Shown here piece after piece: positions 8,023 through 16,947 of a DNA stretch of 64,000 nt. Position 1 is the first letter of the stretch, and each line of letters begins with the position of its first letter. The notes beneath the pieces are model-generated. The model was given only the letters and a program-made list of their open reading frames with translations. It was not told the DNA's origin and did not search any database. The stretch covers positions 1 to 64,000 of the forward strand of contig NZ_FQZQ01000015.1 in assembly GCF_900142085.1 (NCBI RefSeq). The letters are read 5' to 3'. The position numbers and the translations under genes are program-made. The DNA is from Shimia gijangensis. Lineage in GTDB: Bacteria > Pseudomonadota > Alphaproteobacteria > Rhodobacterales > Rhodobacteraceae.

Positions 8023-8969
8023 TTCGGGTGCCTCAGGCGGGGGTTAGATGCAAATGATGCGACGTCAGCGGCCAGCATCAGGATGACGTATGTCAGGCAG
8101 AAAATCATGCCCAGTCCCTGAACAAGGACAAAGTCGCGTGTCTGAACGCCTTGCACGATCAGCGTCGCAAGACCTGGGTAGCCAAAATAAACTTCGACCA
8201 CGACAACGCCAGTCACCAGATAGGCCAGGTTAAGCGCCACGACGTTAACGATTGGCCCGATTGCATTCAGCAATGCGTGGCGCAAAATGATCCTGCGGCG
8301 CGGAACGCCTTTGAGAATTGCCATTTCGATGTAAGGTGAACTCATCACATTCAGCACTGCGGCCCGGCTCATCCGGATCAACTGAGAGGCAATCACGAAA
8401 CTTAGCGTGGCTATCGGCAGTGCGAAATGAGCATACATGCTAAACAGCCCTTTGCCATCAGGGCTACCGACAACAACTGCATTTCCCAGATCGAGCGCAA
8501 AGACAAACAGCAGCACCAAAAGCGTTGCCGTGAAAAACTCTGGCGCGGCCACAAGCGTCACCGAAACCAGCGTTAGGATGCGGTCGTAATAGCTGCCGGG
8601 AAACATTGCGGCCAGAATGCCAAGCGCCAGCGAGACCGGCACCGCGACGATCGACGTCAGAACGCTCACATACACCGTATTCTGGTAGCGGTCTGCAATG
8701 AGGTCTGTAATCGGGACATCGCTGGCCAGAGAAATTCCTAAATTGCCAGACAAAAAGTTACCAAGCCACGTCACATATTGCATGACATAGGATTTATCGA
8801 GCCCCATGCGTTCGCGCATCGCAGCCATGTTGGCCTCGGTCGCCTCCTGACCCAACCGGATTTGTGCCGCGTCGCCGGGCAAAATCTTGGTTCCAAAGAA
8901 AATGATGATCGACACCGCAAGCGCTGTGATCATACCAATGCCAATTCGTTTGAGGATCAAAGATGTCAT
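8019..8969 (-). CDS. Peptide-type ABC importer permease (DppB-like)
   Basis: A DppB/OppB-family membrane protein of 316 residues, with first helix IGMITALAVSIIIFFGTKILPG and the typical GQEATEANMAAMRERMGLD segment after it. The EAA loop is AILKGVPRRRIILRHALLNA. I use the ATG at 8969, preceded by GAAAGG, because the longer frame would begin inside the intercistronic hairpin. It lies between the binding-protein gene and the second permease. Confidence 0.92.
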   Translation of the reverse strand: MTSLILKRIGIGMITALAVSIIIFFGTKILPGDAAQIRLGQEATEANMAAMRERMGLDKSYVMQYVTWLGNFLSGNLGISLASDVPITDLIADRYQNTVYVSVLTSIVAVPVSLALGILAAMFPGSYYDRILTLVSVTLVAAPEFFTATLLVLLFVFALDLGNAVVVGSPDGKGLFSMYAHFALPIATLSFVIASQLIRMSRAAVLNVMSSPYIEMAILKGVPRRRIILRHALLNAIGPIVNVVALNLAYLVTGVVVVEVYFGYPGLATLIVQGVQTRDFVLVQGLGMIFCLTYVILMLAADVASFASNPRLRHPK

Positions 8970-9000
8970 CTGAGCCTTTCGCAGTATTCGAAAAAGGGAG

Positions 9001-9025
9001 TGGCCCCGCAACGCGTGCGGGGCCA
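9001..9025 (-). terminator. Hairpin after the binding-protein gene
   Basis: A perfect ten-base GC-rich stem (TGGCCCCGCA with TGCGGGGCCA) and five-base loop sit 18 bases downstream of the binding-protein stop and before the permease start. There is no T-run, so it more likely protects the upstream message or partly attenuates than fully terminates. Confidence 0.7.
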
Positions 9026-9042
9026 TCGTGGTGGATTACACC

Positions 9043-10671
9043 TTAGGAGTCACGCCACAGCGAAACCGGAGATTCTGATCCACCAAAGTTGTTCAGCGGC
9101 ACATGGGTGCGGCCTTTGACATGCGATGCTGCCGCATCAACGTAGTTCCGGTGCACCGGAATAACCATGCCGTTCTCTTCATGAATCATGGTCTGAAGGT
9201 CGCCGTACATCTGCTTGCGTTTAGCCGCATCAGTGACACCGCGAACTTCGACCAGAGTCTGATCGAACTGCTCATTGTGCCAACGGGTTTCGTTCCACTT
9301 GGCATCGCTCTTGAACAGCAGTGACATCAGAATGTTGGCAGTTGGCCGCATGTTTACCACGGCAACGGCAATCGGTTCTTTCAACCAAACAGCACCCCAG
9401 TAGCCGTCTGTTGTCACCTTTTTGACGTCAATGTTCATGCCAATCTTGGCACCTTCACGCTGCAGGTAGAGGCATTGCTCGACGGTTCCGGGCGACAGGT
9501 CGGCGGTCACAATTGGAATTGTTGTCGATCTGAGGCCGGACTTTTCAAAGTGGTACTTGGCTTTTTCCGGATCCAGCATGCGCTGCGGAATATCCGGGTT
9601 GTGATCGAAATAGGCCGAGCTGATTGGCTGGTCGTTGCCCAGAGATGCCTGGCCTTTGTAAACGCCTTTTACCAGACGCTGGCGGTCCATCAGGTGTTGC
9701 AATGCTTTGTGCAGGTGCTTGTTTGACGACTGTGCCATATCCAGACGTGGCGCGATGTTGATGTATGCACCTGATTCAATCGACCAGACGTCTCTGCCTT
9801 CTGCGGCTTCGACCTGCTCAATGGCTTTGGGTGGCAGGTTCACCATAGCGTCGACATCGCCCGCCATAAATGCGTTCAGGCGCGCGACACTGTCACCGAT
9901 GCCATAATGCTCCAGCTCGTCCAGATAGCCGCCTTCGCCCCAGTAGTTTTCAAACCGTGCACCGACCGCGCGCACACCAGGTTTGAACTCTTTGACCCTG
10001 TAAGGTCCGGTGCCGATCGCGGTCGAGAAATCCGTGGTTCCTTCTTGCACAATTTTGAAATGGAAGGTTCCCAAGGCAATGGCCAGGTCAGCATTTGGTG
10101 AGCTTAGAACCGCGCGCACCTCATAGTCGCTTACCTTTTCCCAACGATCGACCATTGCCACCAACGAGGCCGCTTTTGAGACGCTGTCTGCGCCCATATG
10201 CCGGTTCATCGAGTAAATGACATCATCCGCCGTCAGCGTTTTGCCGTCGTGGAATTCAACGCCTTTACGGATTTTGAATGTCCATACGGTTGCGTCCGGG
10301 TTCGAAATGACCTCTTCGGCCAATTCAGGCTCGTAGCCCAGTGAATCCGTCAGCCGGGTCAATGACCCATAATACATCCTGCCACGGAAATAGTCGGCGC
10401 CAGACGCGAACAGCGCCGGGTCAAGCGTGTCATTGGGGCCATGCTGGTCAGCCGCCATGACCAAACGGCCACCTCTCTTGGGCGTATCGGCAAAGGCTTT
10501 GGTTGCACTGCCAAACAGCAAACTGGACGAGGCAGCAGTCGCCCCGGCAGCCATAAACCACTGCATAACCTGACGGCGGGTCGCGCCGCGCTTGATCATG
10601 TTGTACAGCTGTTCGTCATCTGCATGGTTGAGGTGACCATACCGTGGGTCGTTCTTTCTGAATTCGGTCAT
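9043..10671 (-). CDS. Peptide-type ABC importer, substrate-binding protein
   Basis: A 542-residue family 5 extracellular solute-binding protein. The N-terminus carries a twin-arginine-like signal (ATRRQVMQWFMAAGA) with likely cleavage after AFA near residue 61. The mature part opens with KRGGRLVMAAD and contains the family hallmark VWTFKIRKGVEFHDGKTLTADDV. It is periplasmic and delivers substrate to the permeases downstream. Peptide-family binding proteins also carry opines, glycosides and small amines, so the name does not fix the ligand. The upstream methyltransferase suggests a methylated amine compound. Confidence 0.92.
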   Translation of the reverse strand: MTEFRKNDPRYGHLNHADDEQLYNMIKRGATRRQVMQWFMAAGATAASSSLLFGSATKAFADTPKRGGRLVMAADQHGPNDTLDPALFASGADYFRGRMYYGSLTRLTDSLGYEPELAEEVISNPDATVWTFKIRKGVEFHDGKTLTADDVIYSMNRHMGADSVSKAASLVAMVDRWEKVSDYEVRAVLSSPNADLAIALGTFHFKIVQEGTTDFSTAIGTGPYRVKEFKPGVRAVGARFENYWGEGGYLDELEHYGIGDSVARLNAFMAGDVDAMVNLPPKAIEQVEAAEGRDVWSIESGAYINIAPRLDMAQSSNKHLHKALQHLMDRQRLVKGVYKGQASLGNDQPISSAYFDHNPDIPQRMLDPEKAKYHFEKSGLRSTTIPIVTADLSPGTVEQCLYLQREGAKIGMNIDVKKVTTDGYWGAVWLKEPIAVAVVNMRPTANILMSLLFKSDAKWNETRWHNEQFDQTLVEVRGVTDAAKRKQMYGDLQTMIHEENGMVIPVHRNYVDAAASHVKGRTHVPLNNFGGSESPVSLWRDS

Positions 10672-10731
10672 GTTACTTCCTTCTGTTGGGTGTTCACCGC
10701 GTTTTTCTTGCGAGTGGAACGGATTGCCCGG

Positions 10732-12306
10732 TCAGGGGTTGGTCGATATCAGATGATGGGTTTCCAACTGCTCTAAGCAGTGCTCGATTTGTTTTTGTTT
10801 TTCATCATCTGACCATTGCATCGCGCCGGCGACGGCTTCTGCAGCCTTGGATACTGTCTCGGAATTCAGCTCCCCGCTCCAAAGCGCACCGGATCGCCGC
10901 AGCAGGATATCCGCGAGAGCAACTGGCATTTCCTCGCGCGCAAGATCTTCCAGATGAGACAATCGAACCGAGGGGTCACTTTCAAACAAGGGGGGAGAAT
11001 TGGTATTCTCACGCGGTTGCCGCGATCTGAGATCCGGTGTTTGTGGTGCGCGGCTTGGGCGCAAACCCTTGGTCGCAATCTCGGCGGCCTTACGACCTGT
11101 GAAACGATGCGTCATAAGTGCGCCACCGGGAACTGACAGAACGTCCGGATAGCCATCACTGTCATGCGTATTGTACTCAGGCAAAAGATTTTGCTTGCCC
11201 GTATATCCCTCAATATGTGGCATGGGGCGAACGCCAGCCCAAGAGTAAAGCACGTCATCGCGCGAAAGCGGTATCCCCGGAAGCATCCGGTTCGCCTCAA
11301 AAACGAGCCAGTCGAGATCCTCATCGGTGACGCGCACATCAGAAGGGTTACCTTCAAAGGGCGTTTCGCTTGCGCCTATGACATGGTGGTCACGCATCGG
11401 CAGAAAGTAGAACGGGTATCTGCCGGTTGTGAAATGCGCAAAGGATTGCCCTTTGTACTTTTCCGGCAACTGGATGACCGCGTGAGCCCCTTTTGTCGCT
11501 GCAATCTGGCGGGTTGCGTTCAAGCCGGAGTCACCCAAAACCAGATCGATCCATGCCCCGGCTGTGTTGACCACGCGTTTGGCGCGGACAGACACAATTG
11601 CGTTGGTCTCTGCATCCTCAAGGGTCAGAGCGATGTCACCTTCCTTGGCGCGCTCCATCTTGTTTAGGCGGGTGTAGTTACGACACACGGCCCCCATGCG
11701 CACCGCATCCAGCATATAGTCGGCAACCAGCCGTTCAGGCCAATCATAGCGATGTTCGGTGATGGCAAAAACCGCTTGCAGTTGATCGCGGTCGCGCGCA
11801 TCGGCCACAAAAGGTGTGGTGTCCATTTCTGACCTGGACAGGCGACGCCACTCGGCTGGTGTGCTGCATCGTGAAATCGCATTCATCAACCGCAGGCCCA
11901 TTTCGATTTGCCACGGTGCAACAAAATCTTCCTTATAGATGGGCACATACATCGTATAGGGGATCAGGCGCTCGGGCATGTCGCGCACAAGCTCGGCACG
12001 GTGTCGCATCGTATCCCGGGCGCGTTTGCATTGAAGGATGAACCAGGCGGGATTTTTGATGTAGTTCCAGATCGGCTCGCCGCGATCAAGATATCGCAAT
12101 CCAAAATGCATCATCTTTGCAGATCTGCTGCTGGCGCCCGAAGCAAAATCCTGTGCTTCGACAAGCAGAACGCTATACCCTTTTGCCGCCAGACTCTGCG
12201 CCGTGCCAGCCCCGTTAATTCCACCGCCAATGACAGCAACATCATAGCTTTGGCCATCCAAATCGGCCAGATCAGGGCGTTTCAAGGCCTTTGATTGCAT
12301 GTTCAT
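10732..12306 (-). CDS. GlpD-like FAD-dependent oxidoreductase
   Basis: About 524 residues. The N-terminus has the FAD dinucleotide-binding motif VAVIGGGINGAGTAQSLAAKG and the GlpD-type block FASGASSRSAKMMHFGLRYLD. True glycerol-3-phosphate dehydrogenases usually have HGGLRYLE there, so the active-site region has diverged and the substrate may not be glycerol 3-phosphate. The C-terminal 100 residues look like the GlpD cap. The ATG overlaps the mttB stop (TGATG), implying coupled translation; a GTG one codon earlier is possible. Confidence 0.85.
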   Translation of the reverse strand: MNMQSKALKRPDLADLDGQSYDVAVIGGGINGAGTAQSLAAKGYSVLLVEAQDFASGASSRSAKMMHFGLRYLDRGEPIWNYIKNPAWFILQCKRARDTMRHRAELVRDMPERLIPYTMYVPIYKEDFVAPWQIEMGLRLMNAISRCSTPAEWRRLSRSEMDTTPFVADARDRDQLQAVFAITEHRYDWPERLVADYMLDAVRMGAVCRNYTRLNKMERAKEGDIALTLEDAETNAIVSVRAKRVVNTAGAWIDLVLGDSGLNATRQIAATKGAHAVIQLPEKYKGQSFAHFTTGRYPFYFLPMRDHHVIGASETPFEGNPSDVRVTDEDLDWLVFEANRMLPGIPLSRDDVLYSWAGVRPMPHIEGYTGKQNLLPEYNTHDSDGYPDVLSVPGGALMTHRFTGRKAAEIATKGLRPSRAPQTPDLRSRQPRENTNSPPLFESDPSVRLSHLEDLAREEMPVALADILLRRSGALWSGELNSETVSKAAEAVAGAMQWSDDEKQKQIEHCLEQLETHHLISTNP

Positions 12307-13829
12307 CACGCCGCTTTCATCGTTTCAATTTCTGCTTTGCGCTTTGCCACATAGGCATGGATTGCCTCGCGGCGGTCTTCCTCGAGGGGCGGTGGAGTGT
12401 ATTCCTGCAAGAGCTGCTTCCAGACCGCATTGGCCCGCTGCGTGGCGTCCAGACCTCCGGACTCGTTCCAATTCTCAAAGTTGTTCCAGTCGGACACCAT
12501 GGGCGCATGGAACGCATTGCGGTAACGGGCCAATGTATGGGCCGTTCCGAAAAAGTGCCCTCCGGGGCCCACTTCGTCCACGACCTCGACGGCCAGGTTT
12601 TCTGCAGAAAACGACAAAGGCTTCATCGCCGCTGTCATCATTTGCAACATTTCGGAATCGATGACCAACTTTTCAAAAGACGTCGTCAGCCCCGACTCGA
12701 GCCAGCCATGACCATGAAAAAAGACGTTTACGCCACCAAGAAAAGCCCCCCAGATCGACATCTGGGATTCGTATGTGGCCTGCGCATCAACGACGTTTGA
12801 AGAGTTGATATTGCTGGATCTGTACGGCAGGCCATACCGCCGGGCCAGTTGCCCCGAGATAATCGCACATTTGTTGTATTCGGGCGTGCCAAATGCTGGC
12901 GAGCCGGTTTTCATGTCCACATTTGACGAGAATGCGCCATAAACGACAGGGGCCCCGGGGCGCACAATTTGAGTCAGCACAATCCCCGACAGAACTTCGG
13001 CATTCTGCTGGGCCAGAGCGCCTTCCATTGTCACCGGAGACGTTGCACCTGCCAGCGTAAACGGCGAGACGATGACCGCTTGCCCCATCTCGGACATCTC
13101 AATCAGACTATCAGACATTGTGTCGTCAAAAGTGAGCGGCGAATTGATGTTGACGTTGATGAGCAGACTTGGCTCATTTTTCAGCTGCTCACGCGAAATA
13201 CCCCGCGCAATACAGATCATTTCGAGACCGTCCTTGACCGCATCCGGAGTTGTTCCATACGGCCGCCAGACTTTGTCGGTCAGCTCAATGAACGCCGCGT
13301 AGCAATCGAGATGTCGGGTCGGAACCGGCAGGTCTTGTGGCTCAACCGGATAACCGGTCATGGCATGCACGGTGTTCAGACTTTGGCACAAGCGCAGCAA
13401 ATCAGACATGTCCTGGAAATTTCCGGTCCGCCTGCCGCGATCAATGTCAGAGCAGTATGGCGGCGTTGCCGCTGTGAGAAAGGTAAGATTCTTTCCACCG
13501 ATTTCCAGATTTCGATCCGGGTTCCGGGCGTGAAGCGTAAACTGGGAAGGCGCTGAGGCAAGGCAAGCCTTTACCATGTCGCGACCAAGGCGAACCCGGT
13601 TGTTGCTATAGTCAACCTTGGCGCCCGCGGCTTCATACAGCCGCAACGCTTTTTCGGACAACACGTACAAGCCGGTGTTTTCCAACAATTCCATCGAGGC
13701 ATCGTGAAGTGCCTCAATCTCTTCTGCGGCCGCAAAAGTGATTGGGCCAAACCGATTTATGGGTTGCCCCCAGGGTGATTGGGCAAGTTTGCCCGACCCT
13801 TTCACAACATTTCTTCCGCGGCGCGCCAT
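12306..13829 (-). CDS. Trimethylamine methyltransferase (MttB) family protein
   Basis: A 507-residue MttB-superfamily protein, a TIM-barrel enzyme that transfers a methyl group from a quaternary or tertiary amine to a corrinoid protein. Recognisable segments are HDASMELLENTGLYV near the start, TAATPPYCSD, and GPGGHFFGTAHTLARYRNAF near the C-terminus. No in-frame amber codon is present, so it is of the non-pyrrolysine type typical of glycine-betaine and similar demethylases. ATG at 13829 has AAAGGA seven bases upstream; the longer frame needs a TTG start. No corrinoid-protein gene is in the operon. It is the promoter-proximal gene. Confidence 0.88.
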   Translation of the reverse strand: MARRGRNVVKGSGKLAQSPWGQPINRFGPITFAAAEEIEALHDASMELLENTGLYVLSEKALRLYEAAGAKVDYSNNRVRLGRDMVKACLASAPSQFTLHARNPDRNLEIGGKNLTFLTAATPPYCSDIDRGRRTGNFQDMSDLLRLCQSLNTVHAMTGYPVEPQDLPVPTRHLDCYAAFIELTDKVWRPYGTTPDAVKDGLEMICIARGISREQLKNEPSLLINVNINSPLTFDDTMSDSLIEMSEMGQAVIVSPFTLAGATSPVTMEGALAQQNAEVLSGIVLTQIVRPGAPVVYGAFSSNVDMKTGSPAFGTPEYNKCAIISGQLARRYGLPYRSSNINSSNVVDAQATYESQMSIWGAFLGGVNVFFHGHGWLESGLTTSFEKLVIDSEMLQMMTAAMKPLSFSAENLAVEVVDEVGPGGHFFGTAHTLARYRNAFHAPMVSDWNNFENWNESGGLDATQRANAVWKQLLQEYTPPPLEEDRREAIHAYVAKRKAEIETMKAA

Positions 13830-13960
13830 CTCATCATCCTTTAGAGAATTCAATAAAGGTGAGAGTTTATCATCTGATTTGTAAAGTATAGTGAAACGTT
13901 CTCATCATAGGTTGAGCCGTTTTCAGCAGTTGGTGCAAAACAGGTCGGGAAATCCGTACT

Positions 13961-14851
13961 TCAGCCCCTTTTAGACTGGCTCACGATCCAGTCTCGAAAG
14001 GCAGAAACTCTGGCTATGGACAGTCGCTCTGGCGTCGAAATGAAGTAGTATGATTTACTGTCAGAAGCAGACACTCCGAATGGTGCAATGACCCGCCTGG
14101 TGGTCAGTTCTTCGTCAATCAGAGGATGGCGCGCCAGGGCCACTCCCAAACCTGCAGCCGCTGCGTCAATCGCTGTATCACGTGAGTTTACTCTGTGATC
14201 GCGTGCTGAAAAGTTACCCTTTACCCCAGCTTTTTCTCTCCACCAGTCCCATTCCTCGGGGTGCAGCAGGTTGTGAATGCGGTTCAAATTGTTCAAAGCA
14301 TTCGGATCGGTGGGGCGCCCTGAGGCGATATGAAACTGCTCACTGCAAATCGCCACGACTTCTTCGCTCAGCAGCTTTACGCATTCATAGTTGTCGATTG
14401 GCCGTTTGGTGTATTCGATCGCAATGTCAGTATCGGAAGACGAAAAATCGAATGGACTAGTGGTAATGACCAGGTCCATTTCGATATCGGGATAGCGGCT
14501 GGTAAAACTTTCCAGCCGGGGAATCAGCCATCGATGTGCAAACGTAGGATATAGACGAATCTTTAGCGGTCCCGACAACCCTTGATGCCGAATTTGGTCG
14601 CCTGCGATGCTGATCTGATCCAGGCCGGAACGCACCCCCGCAAGATAGGTCTTGCCAGCGTGTGTCAGAGACAGGCCGCGGCCCTTCGGCTCAAACAAAG
14701 CTATATCCAAACGGCTTTCCAGGGCAGAAATCCGGTGGCTGATGGCCGAGGGTGTCAGGTTTAGCTCCTCAGCTGCAGCTTTCAGACTGCCCAGCCGCCC
14801 AGCGGCCTCAAATGCTTGCAACATGCTAAGCTGCGGCATGGCCGTCGACAT
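13961..14851 (-). CDS. LysR-family transcriptional regulator (GcvA-like)
   Basis: A 296-residue regulator. Residues 5-65 form the winged helix (MLQAFEAAGRLGSLKAAAEELNLTPSAISHRI), followed by a ligand-binding domain of GcvA type (IRLYPTFAHRWLIPRL). It reads in the same direction as the mttB operon, 131 bases upstream of it. That placement makes it the likely regulator of the operon, with the methylated substrate or a product as a plausible effector, which is inference. Confidence 0.9.
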   Translation of the reverse strand: MSTAMPQLSMLQAFEAAGRLGSLKAAAEELNLTPSAISHRISALESRLDIALFEPKGRGLSLTHAGKTYLAGVRSGLDQISIAGDQIRHQGLSGPLKIRLYPTFAHRWLIPRLESFTSRYPDIEMDLVITTSPFDFSSSDTDIAIEYTKRPIDNYECVKLLSEEVVAICSEQFHIASGRPTDPNALNNLNRIHNLLHPEEWDWWREKAGVKGNFSARDHRVNSRDTAIDAAAAGLGVALARHPLIDEELTTRRVIAPFGVSASDSKSYYFISTPERLSIARVSAFRDWIVSQSKRG

Positions 14852-15245
14852 AGCTGTGTACTCCCCGATGAGTAAAAATGGTGCATCGTCTGTAAGACTG
14901 TATGTTCAAAGCCTGCAAGAATGAAATGGGCTTTGTTATGTAGTATGTCGCAAACATCTGGCTTTGGGTCCTTCTGGTCGAATGTCGCCAGCAGCGGAAA
15001 CGCCGAGCCCCGGTTCATGCGCATTTTAGATATTGCACAGCAATCAAGGTGCATTATCAAATAATGGCAATTTGGCCTTTACCCTTCGGCATATCGAGTT
15101 AATCAGGTTGATTTGATTATTATTGCCAATAAAGGACGCAGCTCTCATTGTCCTTGTTTTCAAGAAGAATAGGAGGGTTTGGCCCGAACTGGGGGTCACC
15201 CTACTCGAGACGCGAAATAGATCGGATTCACAAGATCGAACTGAG
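14852..15245. other. Intergenic region upstream of the LysR gene
   Basis: This 394-base stretch between the LysR start and the insertion sequence holds no gene I can support. It must include the LysR promoter. AT-rich sequence around 15095-15135 is the most promoter-like part. The GAG at 15243-15245 is the left copy of the IS3 target duplication. Confidence 0.5.
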
Positions 15246-15284
15246 TGAACCGCGCCGGGTCTGCCGGAGGCTGATTTGCCTTAT

Positions 15285-16225
15285 TTACGCGGCCATGTCT
15301 GATCTTTCCAGAGCAGCGTAGAAGTTTGTTTCTGCTTCAGCTGGTGGGGTGTTCCCGATGGGTTCGAGAAGACGGCGGTTGTTGAACCAGTCGACCCATT
15401 CGGGGGGGGCATATTCGACGGCATCAAAGCTACGCCAAGGGCCACAGCGAAGAATGACTTCTGCCTTGAACAAGCCGTTGATCGTCTCGGTCAAGGCATT
15501 GTCATAGGAATCCCCGACACTCCCAACCGACGGCGCGACCTTCGCCTCCGCCAGTCGTTCGGTGTACTTGATCGACAAGTATTGCGACCCGCGGTCCGAA
15601 TGATGCACGAGTTGATCCTGTTCTGGCCTACGTTGATGAACGGCCTGTTCCAAAGCATCTAAGACGAAACCCGCATTGGCTGTGCGGCTGGCCCGCCACC
15701 CCACGATCCGCCGCGCAAATACGTCGATGAGCGAGCGATTGACGGCGCCATTGGTTCGAGCCCAATGGCGAGCCGCCACATATACGAACCCTTGCCACGT
15801 CGCGACATAGGTAAAGTCACTGACCCAGAGCACGTTCGGTGCTGGTGCATGGAACTGCCGGTTCACGCGCTCCAACGGGCAAGGTAGCGCCTTGCCAAGC
15901 ACCGTTGTCTTTGGTTTTTTGCCGCGAATGACACCTTCAATGCCAATGTCCTTCATCAATCTGGCAACGGTGCAGCGTAAAATGTAAAAGCCTTCTCGGC
16001 GCATTTGGTGCCAGATTGTACGCACGCCATAAACCTTGAGGTTCTCCTCAAAGACCGGTTCAATCTCGGGCTTGAATTCTGCGTCACGTTTGGCGCGATC
16101 TGAAAGATGTGAAGGGTTGGCGCGGATAGCCAAATGATCGTAGAACGGTGCAGGGGCAATCGGCAAAACACGGCAGATTGGCTCGCCCCATGATCATCAC
16201 GGTGATCTTCGATGAACTGGATCAT
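15285..16225 (-). pseudogene. IS3 transposase OrfB, frameshifted
   Basis: OrfB supplies the DDE integrase core: first Asp in VLWVSDFTYVAT, second in HHSDRGSQY, Glu in ETINGLFKAE. It should start at 16225 ([13 protein letters not shown]), overlapping the orfA stop. The frame shifts near 16184-16187, where GGG-GC-GAG seems to have lost one base relative to the expected G-V-E-P-I-C reading. The rest continues in another frame to 15285. In addition, where IS3 transposases read AFVIDVFAR, this copy reads AARHWARTNGAVNRSLIDVFAR, about 13 extra residues. Both changes should inactivate it. Confidence 0.85.
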
Positions 16226-16548
16226 CGTTTGAATGGGCGGTCGAGCTCCGCCTGGGCAAAATATGCGGACGCTTTGCAAAGGATCTCGTTGGCTTGCTTG
16301 AGCTCGCACACTTCGCGCTCCAAGGCCTTCATCTTCTCGGCCTGTTCGGTCGTGATACCGCCTCGCTGGCCAGTATCGACTTCGACCTTCTTGACCCATT
16401 CGTTTAGCGTCTGAGGCGCACAGCCGATCTTCGACGCAATCGACACAATGGCCGGCCAACGGCTCTCATGCCGTTCTGCGCCGTCCAAAACCATCCGCAC
16501 GGCACGTTCGCGCACTTCAGGTGAATATTTGTGCGTTGTCTTGTTCAT
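16222..16548 (-). CDS. IS3 transposase OrfA
   Basis: A 108-residue OrfA with a helix-turn-helix ([13 protein letters not shown] to [14 protein letters not shown], residues about 9-55) that binds the terminal repeats, followed by a leucine-zipper-like coil ([20 protein letters not shown], about 70-90). In IS3 elements OrfA is fused to OrfB by programmed minus-one frameshifting; here the stop overlaps the OrfB start. The OrfA frame itself is intact. Confidence 0.9.
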   Translation of the reverse strand: MNKTTHKYSPEVRERAVRMVLDGAERHESRWPAIVSIASKIGCAPQTLNEWVKKVEVDTGQRGGITTEQAEKMKALEREVCELKQANEILCKASAYFAQAELDRPFKR

Positions 16549-16601
16549 GATGCTCCATCCTACTCATGAGCTGGAGCCTCCGGCAAACCCGACGCGGTTC
16601 A

Positions 16602-16898
16602 GAGTGACCAAGAACCCTTTCTAAAGTGGCCAGAGTAATAACGGATTGTCTCTTTCCGAACACCCTTCCATGTTTAGCCCGTGCTTCCGATTTTTCACTC
16701 ACATCAATAACGTGCGATTAGCTTTTCTTGTTCCTTTTTAGCATGCTTCACTGCTATACGAAGCCTTGGGTAGTGGTGTTCATGATCAAAACAGCATGCG
16801 GTTCAACAAGATTTTAGCGCGCATTTGTAGGGCGGAATTAGGTTAAGTGACTGATTTTCAAATATTTCCCGTAGCTGCTAGCCCGACCACTCAAAACC
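16602..16898. other. Intergenic region between the IS and dcd
   Basis: About 300 bases with no supportable gene. It is AT-rich from 16690 to 16880 and should contain the promoter for the transcript that meets the terminator at 16899-16929 and continues into dcd. It includes GCATGC repeats at 16741 and 16793 that I could not connect to a known site. Confidence 0.45.
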
Positions 16899-16929
16899 GC
16901 CCGTGCGCCGCAAGGCCCGGGCGTTTTTT
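16899..16929 (+). terminator. Rho-independent terminator just upstream of dcd
   Basis: GCCCG pairs with CGGGC and GCC with GGC around a GCAA tetraloop, followed directly by six T residues. This is a good intrinsic terminator on the plus strand, ending 18 bases before the dcd start. No plus-strand gene precedes it within the visible DNA except across the IS, so it is either a leader attenuator for dcd or the end of an unseen small transcript. Confidence 0.65.
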
Positions 16930-16947
16930 GCATTCTGGGGAACGACG

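Larger units (their letters stand above)
15246..16601 (-). mobile_element. IS3-family insertion sequence, complete ends
   Basis: A 1356-bp element. Terminal inverted repeats at 15246-15272 and 16575-16601 match at 25 of 27 positions and begin with TGAACCGCG. It is flanked by GAG on both sides (15243-15245 and 16602-16604), a 3-bp target duplication typical of IS3 elements. Inside are orfA and an overlapping orfB coding the DDE transposase. The orfB frame is broken and carries an insertion, so the copy is probably inactive by itself. Confidence 0.9.
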
